Shown one piece after another: positions 1 through 7,967 of a stretch of 20,412 nucleotides of DNA. The translations under genes were made by a program, and so were the position numbers. Origin of the DNA: Thermoproteota archaeon (GTDB lineage: Archaea > Korarchaeota > JAOZGF01 > JAOZFZ01). The first letter of the stretch is position 1; every line of letters begins with the position of its first letter. Under the pieces are notes generated by a model. It was not told the origin of the DNA and searched no databases. It was given only the letters and a program-made list of their open reading frames with translations. Location of the stretch: contig JAOZFT010000022.1 of the NCBI GenBank assembly GCA_027492035.1, forward strand, positions 1 to 20,412, in the 5' to 3' direction.

Positions 1-1860
1 GAATACGCAAGAATCCCTTTAAGAAAAGGAGTGAACATTATCTGCGGCCCCAACGGTTCCGGAAAAAGCTCTATTCTACTTGCCTTGGCAGTAGCTCTAG
101 GTCAAACCTACACTGAAAGAGGGAGAAAACTAAGTGATCTAATCAGGAGAGGAAAGGATTTAGCCAGGGTTACTGTTGTTTTTGACAATTCCCCAAGAAA
201 AGGGAAAAGGCCAATACCTACGTGGAGAAATGACGACTTCTTACTTACCAGGTATATTAGAAAGGATGGAACTTATTGGCAAGAAATAAACTACAAAAGC
301 GTGACGAAAAACGAGGTAAGAAAGTTCCTTGAAAAGGTTGGAATTAACCCGGAAAACCTGTTGATTATTATGCATCAAAACATGATTGAGGAGTTCAGTT
401 TCCTTTCCCCTCAAGAGAAACTTCTGATGTTTGAGGAAGCAGTAGGTATTAAGGATTACCGTGAAAAAATTATTGAAGGAAGAAATAAACTTTCAGCTGT
501 GTTAAGTGAAGAAGAAGCTGTTAAAACAATGCTTAAAAAAGCACATGAAACCCTTTCTTACTGGGAAAAAGAATACAGGAAATTCCTGGAGAAAAAGGAG
601 CTGTTGAAAAGGAAAAAAGAGCTAGAGAGAGAATTAGCATGGGCCAAAGTAAAGAACCATGAAAGAACCCTTTCAAAACTTCAACAAGCAACGAAAAAAC
701 TTGAAAAAGAAATAACGGAGTTGAAAGCACTGCTTAAAAAAGAGAAACTGGAAATAAATGGGTGCAATTCACAAATCAACAAGTTACGAAAGCAAGTAGC
801 TAATAATTATGGGGAAGTTATTCAGTTAGAGAAGGAAATAACCCAGTTAGAAACAAAAAGGAAGATTTATTTAGAAATAAAGAATTTGTTAGGTGAAGAA
901 GAAAGGGTTACAAGGAAGAAACCCCTTGTCAAGTTCTTAGAAGAAATAACTTTTTCCCAGAAAGAAATAGACGAATTGAAGAAGAAAGTAAGGGAGGGGA
1001 AAAGGAGGATTAGTTCTGTAGAGGAGGAAAGGGATGTTTTCACCGAAAAATTGATTGGGTTAAAAATAAGTGAAGCGCTGCACATGTTCAAGGTAGAGCT
1101 GAAAACTGAAGAATTGGTAGACGTAAATAAGGAGATAAGGAAGGTAAGTAATGAACTGAAAGAACTTAAACTAAATGCTGAATTGAAGGGTGAAAGGGTG
1201 GAGAGTTTCAGGAAAATAAATGAAATAACTGACGAAATAAAGCTTGTGAATTCGAGATTAATGACGTTGAGGAATGTTTCACAAGACACTGAAACCTTTT
1301 ACCTAAATTACAAGGGAATAGTTAAGGATTTAGAGGAAAAAGCTAGAATAGCAGCGGAAAACAGGAAAAGAGCCATTGAAGAACTTGAGTTAAGGATTCG
1401 TAAATGGAGGGAGGTAGTAAGAAGTATTTTAAGGAACGTGAACAAAACCTATGACGAAATACTTAAAAAATTAAATGCTGTAGGTAACGTGAAGTTTGTA
1501 AACAGCCATGACGTTGAAGAAGCAGGCCTTGAGCTTCAAGTAGGTTTCCAGGGGGCTGAACCACAAATTCTTGACTCATACACTCAAAGCGGCGGAGAAA
1601 GGACGGTAGCAGTTATGTCTTTCCTTTTAGCTCTTCAACAGCACATAAAGTCACCTATAAGAGCAGTAGATGAATTCGACGTCCACATGGACCCAAAAAA
1701 TAGGGAAGCGTTACTTAATCAACTCTTCTCTGCAGTGGAGAAACAAAATATCCAGTATATAATCATCACACCTGGGATACTTCCAAATTTAAATGAAGAC
1801 GTGAATGTGATTGTGGTCCAGAATGTGGAGGGAGTTTCAAAAACAAGTTCAGTGGAGTGA
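1..1860 (+). CDS. SMC-family ATPase, Smc5/6-like, short coiled coil (5' partial)
   Basis: Probable motor subunit of a chromosome-structuring or DNA-repair SMC complex. The frame is open from base 1, so the true start lies outside the window; the GTG at 31 falls inside the conserved strand before Walker A and is not the start. Numbering from base 1, Walker A GPNGSGKSS is at 16-24. A Q-loop-like stretch with MHQN follows near 130, then long heptad-rich helices from about 150 to 480. The signature QSGGERT is at 529-535 and Walker B is SPIRAVDEFDVHMDP at 551-565, with D557 and E558. The Walker B segment and the following ITPGILPNL resemble Smc5 and Smc6 more than bacterial Smc or Rad50. There is no CxxC zinc hook and no obvious globular hinge of normal size, and each coiled-coil arm is only about 150 residues. 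The next gene begins 3 bases after the stop. ATPase/SMC identity is certain; the Smc5/6 affinity is inferred from motifs. Confidence 0.85.
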   Translation, partial: EYARIPLRKGVNIICGPNGSGKSSILLALAVALGQTYTERGRKLSDLIRRGKDLARVTVVFDNSPRKGKRPIPTWRNDDFLLTRYIRKDGTYWQEINYKSVTKNEVRKFLEKVGINPENLLIIMHQNMIEEFSFLSPQEKLLMFEEAVGIKDYREKIIEGRNKLSAVLSEEEAVKTMLKKAHETLSYWEKEYRKFLEKKELLKRKKELERELAWAKVKNHERTLSKLQQATKKLEKEITELKALLKKEKLEINGCNSQINKLRKQVANNYGEVIQLEKEITQLETKRKIYLEIKNLLGEEERVTRKKPLVKFLEEITFSQKEIDELKKKVREGKRRISSVEEERDVFTEKLIGLKISEALHMFKVELKTEELVDVNKEIRKVSNELKELKLNAELKGERVESFRKINEITDEIKLVNSRLMTLRNVSQDTETFYLNYKGIVKDLEEKARIAAENRKRAIEELELRIRKWREVVRSILRNVNKTYDEILKKLNAVGNVKFVNSHDVEEAGLELQVGFQGAEPQILDSYTQSGGERTVAVMSFLLALQQHIKSPIRAVDEFDVHMDPKNREALLNQLFSAVEKQNIQYIIITPGILPNLNEDVNVIVVQNVEGVSKTSSVE

Positions 1861-1863
1861 AGA

Positions 1864-2631
1864 ATGAAAAGGGAAGAAAAGGAATTAATTCAAAGAATTA
1901 TACAGCTTGGGGAAATGTTTGGAAAAGGGAACATAGACCCTTTCCAAATTAACGTAATAAGGTACTTAAACCTTTTAAGGGAAATATTTCCGAAAATGAA
2001 AACTACACAGGAACTGAAAATGGATATTGAAGCATTAAGGCAGTTGATTAACATAGTTTTTCAACAAAAGGAGTTTTTGAAACAGAAATCTTCAAAACTT
2101 TACCTGGACCCCTTACTTGTTGAATGGAAAATAGAAAACTTAAGCAATAAAGAGTTAAGTGAAATACTTATTAATTCGTGGCATCCAATAGTGGAAATAA
2201 ATCAGTTAAACAAAGAAAGGATTAAACAGTCAATAGAGTACTGGAGAGAGATTTTAGGTGGAAAAAGGAAGACGGAGCTTGAGAAACTATGTGAAGCTAC
2301 TCATGGAAAGATAAAACTTGAAGACCTTAAAAAGCATGGTTTTTTAAGTGAGGAAACCTTTATTCAAACCTTAAACAGTTTCTTTAAAGAAGTAACTTCG
2401 AAAATAATTGAAAAAGGACAAATATCTTATTGGGAAGCCGTGAAAAGTGAAAAGTTTCATCAAACAGTGAAGAAAGCTTACCTTCTAAGTTTCCTCTTAA
2501 CTGCAGGCTTATTAGAAATAGAAATAGATCCCATAAGGGAGGAAATCACCTTGAAAATTCCTATGAAAAGGAAGGGTGTTAGGATGGGGGGGTACTCCCT
2601 ACCTATTCCTCTCACACCTGGAAAAGTGTAG
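1864..2631 (+). CDS. Kleisin subunit, ScpA/Nse4-like
   Basis: A 255-residue protein that probably bridges the SMC heads, as kleisins do. Near the N-terminus, residues 23-78 have the ScpA-like pattern DPFQINVIRYL followed by a helix ending in a QxxFLKxKSSKLY-like stretch. This matches the kleisin helix bundle that contacts the SMC neck. The C-terminal part (about 165-235) looks like a winged helix. Its segment FHQTVKKAYLLSFLLTAGL (198-216) resembles the Nse4 C-terminal motif with SFxQTVxNxFxxSFL. The middle is lysine/glutamate-rich and probably extended. The ATG follows the SMC stop by 3 bases, with GGAG at 1854-1857 as the ribosome site inside the SMC gene, so translation is likely coupled. 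The assignment rests on pattern similarity and on its place between an SMC and a KITE-like gene; overall similarity to known kleisins is low. Confidence 0.6.
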   Translation: MKREEKELIQRIIQLGEMFGKGNIDPFQINVIRYLNLLREIFPKMKTTQELKMDIEALRQLINIVFQQKEFLKQKSSKLYLDPLLVEWKIENLSNKELSEILINSWHPIVEINQLNKERIKQSIEYWREILGGKRKTELEKLCEATHGKIKLEDLKKHGFLSEETFIQTLNSFFKEVTSKIIEKGQISYWEAVKSEKFHQTVKKAYLLSFLLTAGLLEIEIDPIREEITLKIPMKRKGVRMGGYSLPIPLTPGKV

Positions 2632-2659
2632 GAGTAAATGGGGAAGAGGAAAACAAGAA

Positions 2660-3235
2660 ATGTCTAAAAATGAACAATTGGAAATTAAAAGCAAAGTTGA
2701 GAAAGCAGCAAGGCTTTTATTAATGAAAAGGCAGCGTCAACCCGGAGTAAAGGGTTGGGAGTTAAAGAAAAACTTGGGGCCGAAATATTTAGAGGTTATA
2801 AAGCTCTTAAAGAAACAATTGGAGGATATAGGGTTATCAATTAAAATAATTCCCCAAGAGGAATCTGGAACAAATGGAAAGGAAGCAATGTACAATAAAG
2901 CAAAGTTTTATGTTGTTTTTAAGGAGCATCCCACTTTAAGTGAAGTTAAAACAGCAGGTTGGAGAATAGATGACTTAGCAATGCTTTCAGCAACTCTTTT
3001 ACAAATAATTTCACACCAAGGAAGAGTTGAAAGAAAGGAAGTTGAAGAAATGTTGTACAGCAAATTTTTAAAGTGGAGAGTCGACTACAACCTAAACAGG
3101 TTCATAAAAATGGGTTATTTAAGGGAAGATGAAAAAGGGTTACTTTACATAGATTGGAGGACTAAAGCTGAAATAGACAGCGAAACTTTAATGAGTTTAC
3201 TTTTAGCCAAACCCTCACTTAAGGAAAAAAGCTGA
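2660..3235 (+). CDS. KITE-type tandem winged-helix protein, Nse3/MAGE-like
   Basis: A 191-residue protein, probably the third subunit of the SMC complex, binding the kleisin. I chose the ATG at 2660. It is preceded by a purine-rich GGAAGAGG at 2642-2649, whereas starting at 2576 would overlap the kleisin gene by 56 bases and add an unlikely N-terminus. The first winged helix is about residues 12-65 (ARLLLMKRQRQPGVKGWELK, then a helix ending in LEDIGLSIKII). The second is about 104-168 (SATLLQIISHQGRVERKEVE, then LNRFIKMGYL and YIDWRTKAEID). The order of elements and the ending GYL...DWR.KxEI match the MAGE domain of Nse3, where an IDW...GPRGKxEIG segment occurs. ScpB, the bacterial KITE, is the alternative. 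It ends 30 bases from the convergent rubrerythrin stop, with short A and T runs between. Confidence 0.55.
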   Translation: MSKNEQLEIKSKVEKAARLLLMKRQRQPGVKGWELKKNLGPKYLEVIKLLKKQLEDIGLSIKIIPQEESGTNGKEAMYNKAKFYVVFKEHPTLSEVKTAGWRIDDLAMLSATLLQIISHQGRVERKEVEEMLYSKFLKWRVDYNLNRFIKMGYLREDEKGLLYIDWRTKAEIDSETLMSLLLAKPSLKEKS

Positions 3236-3265
3236 AAAAATTTTTAAAAAGATTAATCGAGTTGC

Positions 3266-3850
3266 TTAATACTCTTCACATTTAATTTGGAAATAGCTTC
3301 TTGGGTGGCCGCAGGAGGGACATTTTTCAGGAGGCTCTTTCCCGTAATGGACGTATCCACATTCTCTACAAACCCACCAGACCTCTTTCTCTTTACGGAA
3401 CACTGTCCCTGCCTCAACTTGTGAAAGCAACTTCTTAAATCTTTCTTCATGATGTTGCTCCGCTTTAGCAATAGCCCTTAATCTCTCTGCAATTTTATTC
3501 AACCCTTCCTTTTCAGCAACATCTGCGAAAGACGGGTACATTTCAGTGTACTCATAGTTTTCACCAGCAATGGCTGCTTTCAAGTTTTCTTCGGTGCTGC
3601 CGAACACGGTTGAGGCTAAAGCTTCCACTTTAACTTCTTTCAGGTCTTCACCGCCCCCCTTTTTTAGTTCATCAATGAATTTAAACAGTGTATTAGCATG
3701 TTCCTTCTCATTTTCTGCGGTTAAAAGAAAAATTTCAGCTATCTGTTCAAACCCTTCCTTTTTCGCTACTTTTGCGTAAAAACCATAGCGATTCCTGGCT
3801 TGGCTTTCACCAATAAATGCTTTAACTAAGTTTTTAAAGGTTTCTTTCAT
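3266..3850 (-). CDS. rbr: Rubrerythrin
   Basis: Non-haem di-iron peroxidase that reduces hydrogen peroxide in the cytoplasm of anaerobes using electrons from rubredoxin or NAD(P)H oxidoreductases. The 194-residue protein starts at the ATG at 3850, because the usual rubrerythrin N-terminus KxTxxNLxxAFxGESQARNRY begins here; an upstream ATG at 3889 would add 13 atypical residues. The di-iron ligands are visible: E15 in GESQARN, E48 and H51 (EKEH), E97 in AGENYEY, and E131 and H134 (EQHH). The C-terminal rubredoxin-like domain has C161, C164, C177 and C180 in two CxxC pairs. Length and domain order are those of classical rubrerythrin. It is probably transcribed alone from a promoter containing a palindrome (see 3867-3884). 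Such genes suggest an anaerobe facing oxygen exposure. Confidence 0.95.
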   Translation of the reverse strand: MKETFKNLVKAFIGESQARNRYGFYAKVAKKEGFEQIAEIFLLTAENEKEHANTLFKFIDELKKGGGEDLKEVKVEALASTVFGSTEENLKAAIAGENYEYTEMYPSFADVAEKEGLNKIAERLRAIAKAEQHHEERFKKLLSQVEAGTVFRKEKEVWWVCRECGYVHYGKEPPEKCPSCGHPRSYFQIKCEEY

Positions 3851-3866
3851 AATAAACCACTCATAT

Positions 3867-3884
3867 CCTTCAAAAATTTGAAGG
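3867..3884. promoter_or_regulatory. Palindromic operator candidate in the rubrerythrin promoter
   Basis: CCTTCAAAAATTTGAAGG is a perfect inverted repeat, with 8-base arms around a central AA. It lies about 20 bases downstream of the TATA-like box at 3901-3910, so it covers the expected transcription start and the short leader. That is a normal position for an archaeal repressor site. The regulator is unknown. A 5' leader hairpin is the alternative. Confidence 0.45.
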
Positions 3885-3900
3885 GTCATCCAGTTAAAAA

Positions 3901-3910
3901 GTATTTATTT
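3901..3910 (-). promoter_or_regulatory. TATA-like box for rubrerythrin
   Basis: On the - strand this reads AAATAAATAC, in an A-rich context. It would place transcription initiation near 3880 and leave a leader of about 30 bases before the ATG at 3850. Confidence 0.45.
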
Positions 3911-3932
3911 TTTACGGTTTAAACCCAAACTT

Positions 3933-3948
3933 AAAAACCAACAAAAAA
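3933..3948 (-). terminator. T-rich terminator candidate downstream of the Lhr helicase
   Basis: On the - strand, 30 to 45 bases past the helicase stop, there is a run of six T (3943-3948) followed by a run of five T (3933-3937). Oligo-T clusters without a hairpin are the usual intrinsic termination signal of archaeal RNA polymerase. It also separates the helicase from the rubrerythrin promoter. Confidence 0.35.
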
Positions 3949-3979
3949 TCTTTTTTAAGCATTTTTAGAAGGTAGTGAG

Positions 3980-6853
3980 TTAAAAGTATTTTGCCTTCTC
4001 AAATTTATTCAGAAGCTCTTCCCTTTCAGCTCTCCAAATTTCTTCAAACAATTTATTAGTGACTTTATCCTCCCTTTCTATTAACTTTTTTGCTTTCTTG
4101 AAGCTTATGTTAGCAGTTAAAACAATAACTGCTAAAATTCCCTTTAAAGAAACAAGTTCAGATGTTTTAACTAGTTTTCTCCAGATTTTATTTTTCTTTT
4201 CAACTCCCTTCTTTCCTTTCAAAGTTTCTATTTCTCTCCTAACTTTTTCAACAGGTTCATTCACTAACCCTACCCTTTTTGACTTGCAGAAGGGGCAAGT
4301 GACCGGGGGCTCCAGCTCAAACACTTTCCTTTCTTCAACATATTTTAAACAGTTTAAGCAAACAAATACACGGGACTCTGAAAGAATTCTTGTTTTGACC
4401 GAGAGAATCCTTAACATCCTGTTTTTTTCAGGTTTAAATGGTTCAAGGTGCTCTTGAAGGAACTTAAACGAGTTTTTAGCTATTTCAGTGGGTTTTTCCT
4501 GCTCCCCTAAAACCTGTATCTCTATTTCTCCCTCCCTTATCTTTTCAAGTACTTTAGTTGTTTTCTCCAGATCTAAATCTTTACTTTTAACTTCTTTCAG
4601 TGCCTCGACATATACTGGAGTGTCTTTTAAACCAGTCAACAATTGTTCAATCAAAGTATTTGTCACCCTAACCTTCTTCTCCAATACACCCATTCTCTGC
4701 GCTACATGTGTTAGTCTCCACTTAAAGAAGCCACTCCTTGAAATGAAAGGCTCCAAGTAGGTTTCAATGTCTCTCTCATGCTCAACCAAAATTTCTTTAA
4801 TTACTGACGGAGTCAATGTTTCAGTGTTAATTATTATCCTGTATGGTCCTTCGTGGATATATATGTTTTCAGCTGTTAAATCCGTTAATTTAGAGGATAA
4901 ATACAGCCCCAAGGTTCTGTTGACTTTTGTGCCAAAATGCATGTGGACAATTATGTGCCCTTTAATTTTTTCAATCAGGACTCTTTTGTTTGTGGGTAAG
5001 GGCAAGCCTTTGGAGGCTTGGATATAGGCATCCTTCAACCCCTTAATTAAAGCTTCTTTACTGAAAGGGTAAACTTTTAAGGTTTCCTCCACTATTTCTG
5101 TAAAATTTCTTCCCTCCTTAACCATTCTCTCAACTATACCCCTTAATTCACCTACTTCTTGAGCTATTTCGAAGGGGACAGGGATGTATTCCCCTACCCA
5201 ACTGGGAATTGAACCTAGATAGTCTTCTTCAGGGGAAACATAAACTTTGTCCTCAAACACCTGAATTATTTTCCAAGGTTTGCCTGAAATAACGAATTTT
5301 GTCCCTGGAGTGCCGTGTTCGGCAACAAAGAAATCGTCAAGTAAACCTACAGGCAAGTTATCTTCCTCATTAATCACCAGGTATTGTTTAACTTCAGGTA
5401 TCATGGAGAGGTTTTGGTAGAAGTAATTGTATAGTCTTGCACGGTTCCTGCCTCGGCCGAATTCTCCATCTTCCCTTGAAAACCAAACAAATTTGTTTGG
5501 CAGGTTTTCCATGAAAAGTAAAAGCTTAACTAATTCTTCTTTTTCAAGGTTTCTGTAAGGATAAGCCTTTTTCACGAGATTAAAAAGCTCCTCTAAACCC
5601 CATTTGCCTTTTACAATTAAGTAACTAGTTATTTCATGCATCAAAACGTCTAAAGGTTTGTCAGGGATGTTTAATGGTTCAAGTTTTTCTTTTGAAGCAT
5701 TTTTAATTATTGCCAGGGATTCTAAAGCGTCGTCTGAGTTCTGAACCACTACAACCCCTTTAGAAACCTCTTCCAGTTTATGCCCACTTCTACCAATTCT
5801 TTGAATAAGTCTTGTAACCTGTCTTGGGGAATTGTACTGGATGCAGAAATCAATAGTTCCAATATCTATTCCTAACTCAAGGGATGAAGTGCAGATTACG
5901 CTTCTATACTCTCCCTCTTTTAACCCTTGCTCTGATTTAAGCCTTGTCGCAGTTGACAGTGAACCATGGTGAATGTTTATAGGTGTCTTCAAATCCAAGA
6001 GTTTAAACCTGCTCGTTAAAAGTTCAGCTGTGGTTCTTGTGTTTGTGAACAAAAGAGTTGTCTTGTTCCTATCTATTATTTCCCTTATCACCCTTAACCT
6101 GGCTGCAACTTCAGGGTGTAGGAAAAATTTCTGGGCTGAAAAGAAGTCCTTCCTAGAGGGGGTTGGAAAAACGACGTCAACCTTAATTTTTTTAGCTACA
6201 GGCACATAAACGATTTTACATTCCCTTCCTACACCACAAAGAAGTTTAGCTGCTTCTTTAGGGCTTCCCACGGTAGCCGACAAACCAATTATTTGAAAAT
6301 CTCTTCCAATAGTCCACCTTAACTTTTCAAGTGAGAGAGTTAACTGCACACCCCTCTTGTTCTCAGCTAATTCATGAACTTCATCCACAATAACCCATTT
6401 AACGGTTTTAAGTGTTTCACGCAGTAATTTACCGTTCAAAATTATTTGTAAAGTTTCAGGAGTTGTAATTAAAACATCAGGAGGAGCAATAACTTGTTTC
6501 CTTCTTTCAAAAGGGAGAGTGTCACCATGTCTCACATTAATTCTCACATCTAATCTTCTACACCACCATTCAAGCCTCTCAAGCAAATCCCTGTTCAAAG
6601 CCCTTAAAGGAGTTATGTAGATTAATTTGACACCGTACTCCCTAGGTGTTGAAAGGATTTTTTGCAGAACAGGTAAAAAAGCAGCTTCTGTTTTACCTGT
6701 TCCAGTTGGAGCAATTACTAAAACATTCTCTCCCTTAAGAATAAAAGGAATTGCTTCAAGCTGAGGGGGAGTAAGTTCAGTAAATCCATGAGCCTTAAAA
6801 AGCTCCTTAACAGGTTTAATTAACAAATTTAAAATTTGAGAGGAATCACTCAA
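3980..6853 (-). CDS. lhr: Lhr-type (Ski2-like SF2) ATP-dependent helicase
   Basis: A 957-residue DNA/RNA helicase of the Lhr family, whose members unwind or anneal nucleic acids and are linked to repair and RNA metabolism. Visible motifs are a Q-like motif FTELTPPQ (24-31), Walker A APTGTGKT (48-55), TPLRAL (81-86), DEVHEL (157-162), SATVG (192-196), the helicase 2 segment LELGIDIG (325-332) and QRIGRSGH (351-358). The Lhr core of winged-helix and beta-barrel domains follows, including a WKII...YLGSIPSWVGE stretch. Near the C-terminus four cysteines (C832, C835, C853, C856) form a zinc ribbon, after which comes a helical tail. The start is TTG: there is no usable ATG nearby, the TTG has GGTGG at 6862-6866 as a ribosome site, and the N-terminal length suits the family. 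The subfamily (aLhr1 or aLhr2) cannot be decided here. It appears monocistronic. Confidence 0.93.
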   Translation of the reverse strand: MSDSSQILNLLIKPVKELFKAHGFTELTPPQLEAIPFILKGENVLVIAPTGTGKTEAAFLPVLQKILSTPREYGVKLIYITPLRALNRDLLERLEWWCRRLDVRINVRHGDTLPFERRKQVIAPPDVLITTPETLQIILNGKLLRETLKTVKWVIVDEVHELAENKRGVQLTLSLEKLRWTIGRDFQIIGLSATVGSPKEAAKLLCGVGRECKIVYVPVAKKIKVDVVFPTPSRKDFFSAQKFFLHPEVAARLRVIREIIDRNKTTLLFTNTRTTAELLTSRFKLLDLKTPINIHHGSLSTATRLKSEQGLKEGEYRSVICTSSLELGIDIGTIDFCIQYNSPRQVTRLIQRIGRSGHKLEEVSKGVVVVQNSDDALESLAIIKNASKEKLEPLNIPDKPLDVLMHEITSYLIVKGKWGLEELFNLVKKAYPYRNLEKEELVKLLLFMENLPNKFVWFSREDGEFGRGRNRARLYNYFYQNLSMIPEVKQYLVINEEDNLPVGLLDDFFVAEHGTPGTKFVISGKPWKIIQVFEDKVYVSPEEDYLGSIPSWVGEYIPVPFEIAQEVGELRGIVERMVKEGRNFTEIVEETLKVYPFSKEALIKGLKDAYIQASKGLPLPTNKRVLIEKIKGHIIVHMHFGTKVNRTLGLYLSSKLTDLTAENIYIHEGPYRIIINTETLTPSVIKEILVEHERDIETYLEPFISRSGFFKWRLTHVAQRMGVLEKKVRVTNTLIEQLLTGLKDTPVYVEALKEVKSKDLDLEKTTKVLEKIREGEIEIQVLGEQEKPTEIAKNSFKFLQEHLEPFKPEKNRMLRILSVKTRILSESRVFVCLNCLKYVEERKVFELEPPVTCPFCKSKRVGLVNEPVEKVRREIETLKGKKGVEKKNKIWRKLVKTSELVSLKGILAVIVLTANISFKKAKKLIEREDKVTNKLFEEIWRAEREELLNKFEKAKYF

Positions 6854-6948
6854 AATAAATCCACCAAAAACCTAAAAGTAAAGAAATTAAAAAATAAGTT
6901 TGCTTTTTCAACTGAAAAGAAACAGGGAACTAAAGTCTCAAAAATACT

Positions 6949-6967
6949 CCCCCCCCCCAAAAAAAAA
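6949..6967. repeat. Homopolymer tract, C10 followed by A9
   Basis: Ten C are followed directly by nine A, about 96 bases upstream of the helicase TTG start. As G10 on the helicase-sense strand it could alter promoter spacing if its length varies. It could equally be a sequencing or assembly length error. Confidence 0.8.
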
Positions 6968-7376
6968 GAATAAACCACAATATTGAAGCCACATACAAGT
7001 TACGCATTAACTTACGTATTTAACCCAATTGGCATTCACTTAATTCTTACCGGCGCCTTCCCTTATTTAAACATTTCCACTCTTTCCTCAGTTTTACATA
7101 ACCTATCCCTACTTTTTTGGGGGATTTAGGAGATTTGCCTCTTTATTAAACAATTTTTTAAATGCTCCAGTTTAAATACCTGAAACAGTTAAATGAAAAT
7201 TTTTAAGCACCCTACATTTCCATTCACCCAAAAAATCTCCTTAAAAACCCTTTTTTGAAGAGTTTAATGGTTTATGAAGGTGAACTTATGCATTACATTC
7301 ACAGCATTTATTTTGAAAATTAGATTGCTTGTTATAGAGGCCGAGTAAAGCAGGTTATCGATATTGTCTACGTGGC

Positions 7377-7627
7377 CTAGTTTACGAAGCTTAAAGCCAA
7401 CTTTACAGCCTTAGGCGAGGGATTGATCCATTCATAAAACCCTAATTCTAAAAGAGATTTCACTGCTACACCTACTTCATCCTCCACATTTAAATTTAGA
7501 CGTTCCTTTCTCCATAACCCTTGTCTATGACTTCAATCTATGAGATTGTTAAACAGTAAAACTTAACTACTCCCTTAAACACGGCCTCCCTAAGCTTAGA
7601 TATTTGTTCATCAGGTAAATCCCTTTA
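7377..7627 (-). pseudogene. Remnant of a small broken gene, family unknown
   Basis: Two neighbouring open stretches on the - strand have protein-like composition but lie in different frames. The first (7627-7538, 28 codons before TAG) contains LPDEQISKLREAVFKG. The second (7532-7377, ending TAG) contains EDEVGVAVKSLLELGFYEWI and then NPSPKAVKLAL. Joined by a frameshift they would make a gene of about 80 codons. No start with a ribosome site is evident. This is a weak call: it may be chance, and I do not recognise the family. Confidence 0.25.
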
Positions 7628-7967
7628 CTTCGATGCCGAAGCTTGGCAGGATATATGTTGAACCTAATAAAACTTTAAACATCATAAAGTTCTCGTTGCT
7701 CCTTTTCAGAGGGTTCCATCCGGAAAGGAAACATGCAAGAGGGCATGCACATTACCTCTATGTAGCGTTGCTGTGTTTTGTATTTATTTAATAGGTATTC
7801 AATTGTTTTATTGTCTTTAAATACTTCTTTTTTAATACTTTATTAACTGTGACACCACCTGTAGGTATATCGAAGCTTTGAACCATCTTTATAAATCCCT
7901 TTCACCGCTGATATTGGGAGGGATAGTGGTAAAGTTATAAAGAAGAAAGCTGTTTTCTCAGGTCTTT

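Larger units (their letters stand above)
6854..7967. other. Gene-poor, decayed intergenic region
   Basis: No intact gene is supported in these 1.1 kb. It contains the helicase promoter region, a C10A9 homopolymer (6949-6967), and stop-riddled remnants. On the + strand a 52-codon open frame at 7633-7791 starts with ATG but has no recognisable family and no good ribosome site. A tiny frame at 7288-7323 follows a good GAAGGTGA ribosome site and ends after 11 codons, looking like the preserved head of a lost gene. TATA-like boxes occur near 7171 and 7888 without convincing genes behind them. A better-supported - strand remnant is listed separately (7377-7627). Confidence 0.5.

Noticed and set aside
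31-33. GTG as the start codon of the SMC gene.
   Set aside because: The frame is open back to base 1, and the bases before it encode the conserved strand preceding Walker A, so the gene continues off the window.
2576-2659. A longer N-terminus for the KITE-like protein.
   Set aside because: It would overlap the kleisin gene and add residues unlike the family; the ATG at 2660 has its own purine-rich ribosome site.
7288-7437. A + strand frame with two in-frame TAG codons that could suggest pyrrolysine readthrough.
   Set aside because: TAG is used as an ordinary stop by the kleisin-like gene and pgk, the frame matches no methylamine methyltransferase, and it lies in a decayed region.
7633-7791. 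A 52-codon + strand open frame as a small gene.
   Set aside because: No convincing ribosome site, no recognisable family, and stop-rich surroundings; it is described only within the intergenic entry.
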